Shown here one piece after another: positions 5,569 through 6,342 of a stretch of DNA of 6,342 nt (within the stretch, counting starts at the first letter, position 1; each line of letters starts with the position of its first letter). A program made the position numbers and the translations under genes. The stretch spans positions 4,382 through 10,723 of the forward strand of contig PBHS01000016.1 of NCBI GenBank assembly GCA_002719575.1, read 5' to 3'. Source of the stretch: Gammaproteobacteria bacterium. Lineage in GTDB: Bacteria; Pseudomonadota; Gammaproteobacteria; Pseudomonadales; Pseudohongiellaceae. The notes beneath the pieces were generated by a model. The model saw only the letters and a list, made by a program, of their open reading frames with translations. It was not told the DNA's origin and made no database searches.

Positions 5569-6342
5569 CTATTCGTAACGCAAAACTTGTGCAGGCTGAA
5601 TGCAGCTCGCGCGGTAAGCAGGATATAAGGTCGCAACAAAACAGATGCTTAGAGCGGCAATGCAAACTAATAAAACTTCAGAGGCGATCACTTCTGTTTG
5701 CAGATGCGACAGTAGATATACGTTCACCCCTGCGATTTTCGAGTTGATGAACTGCTCTATTACGAGACTCACATCTGTAATGGAACTGGCCAAACCCAGG
5801 CCCAATAGCGCACCAAACGCGGTCCCCAAGATTCCAGCAATCAAACCTTGTACCATGAAAATAGTCATGATTGTCATTCGGCTAGCACCCATGGTTCGAA
5901 GAATGGCTATATCTGCACTCTTATTGGAAACAAACATCACCAGTGTTGAAATGATATTGACCGCACCGATTATCACAATCATCAGCAGCATGAAAGCCGT
6001 TAGAAATTTTTCCATATTCAGCGCATTGAACAGGTTTGCTTGCGCTTCATTCCATGGTGTAATTTCAAGGTCTGGATAATTCGAAAAAACCTGAGCCGCG
6101 ATTTCGCCAGCACGGTCTATGTCGCTGACCCGCAATCTAAGGCTCATATCAACACCAGGATCATTAGCGAAAAAACTTTCCGCTGTGGCGAGTGAAATCA
6201 GTGCTATATTGTGATTACTGTAGAGCCCAAAATCAGCGAAACCGACCACCTCTGCCCCCTGCGCTTCGGCCAATCTCCTGGCTAGTAGGTTTGAGAGACT
6301 CAACATACTCACTTGGTTAAAACTGGACACTCCCAGCCGTCC
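5569..6342 (-). CDS. lolC: Lipoprotein-releasing system transmembrane subunit LolC, C-terminal part (5' end outside the window)
   Basis: The reading frame is open to the window edge, giving 257 residues. The start and first membrane helix are missing, so the GTG at 6330 is internal and not a true start. Visible parts, counted from the first residue, are the end of the periplasmic domain (EVVGFADFGLYSNHNIALIS, 31-50), the stretch PWNEAQANLFNALNMEK (96-112) before helix 2, and membrane helices near 113-137, 160-186 and 217-240. The coupling segment SADIAILRTMGAS (142-154) follows helix 2. The ending PAYRASCIQPAQVLRYE carries the LRYE terminus that I recall from E. coli LolC. With lolD 20 bases downstream and lolE after it, the order matches lolCDE. 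LolC is the subunit that recruits LolA through a periplasmic hook. The hook lies within the periplasmic domain and is at most partly covered here. Confidence 0.9.
   Translation of the reverse strand, partial: GRLGVSSFNQVSMLSLSNLLARRLAEAQGAEVVGFADFGLYSNHNIALISLATAESFFANDPGVDMSLRLRVSDIDRAGEIAAQVFSNYPDLEITPWNEAQANLFNALNMEKFLTAFMLLMIVIIGAVNIISTLVMFVSNKSADIAILRTMGASRMTIMTIFMVQGLIAGILGTAFGALLGLGLASSITDVSLVIEQFINSKIAGVNVYLLSHLQTEVIASEVLLVCIAALSICFVATLYPAYRASCIQPAQVLRYE

Noticed and set aside
5645..6079. Plus-strand open frame of 144 codons opposite lolC
   Set aside because: It mirrors the codon structure of the membrane helices in lolC, and no domain is recognisable in its product.
6330..6342. GTG at 6330 as the start of a 253-residue protein
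   Set aside because: The frame continues open to the window edge, and the product lacks the LolC N-terminal helix, so this is an internal codon of a truncated view.

Overview
The window reads almost entirely on the minus strand. It looks like a chromosomal cell-envelope region of a gammaproteobacterium. Three things support this: separate LolC and LolE proteins flanking LolD, rather than a single LolF-type protein; an MsbA directly coupled to LpxK; and an ExbB/ExbD pair in front of msbA. The arrangement resembles marine gammaproteobacteria of the Marinobacter, Cellvibrio or Pseudomonas type, but I cannot name a genus. There are no RNA genes, CRISPR arrays or complete mobile elements. Genes are described below in the direction of transcription, from the right end of the window to the left.

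Region 1 (6342 to 3622) is the lipoprotein-sorting operon lolC-lolD-lolE. Its lolC lacks the 5' end because it runs off the window. The three genes make the inner-membrane ABC transporter that extracts mature lipoproteins from the inner membrane and hands them to the periplasmic chaperone LolA. LolC and LolD are separated by 20 bases, and lolD overlaps lolE by 8 bases.

Region 2 (3621 to 2926) is a gap of about 700 bases with no convincing gene. In related genomes, as I recall them, this slot often holds comEC/rec2, sometimes with a DUF2062 gene. Here it contains only short open stretches, a group of inverted repeats built on GTTAT/ATAAC, a 15-base palindrome, candidate promoters and a motif that may be a mobile-element remnant.

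Region 3 (2925 to 1) is a tightly packed second operon, exbB-exbD-msbA-lpxK. ExbB and ExbD form a proton-driven inner-membrane motor. MsbA flips lipid A-core across the inner membrane. LpxK is the lipid A 4'-kinase, and only its first 22 codons are present. The exbD/msbA junction (TGATG) and the msbA/lpxK junction (ATGA) suggest translational coupling.

Both operons supply the outer membrane, one with lipoproteins and the other with lipopolysaccharide. All main genes are ordinary, intact members of known families. The least explained parts are the gap and the role of an ExbBD motor without TonB inside a lipid A operon. I found no evidence for a wholly new system.
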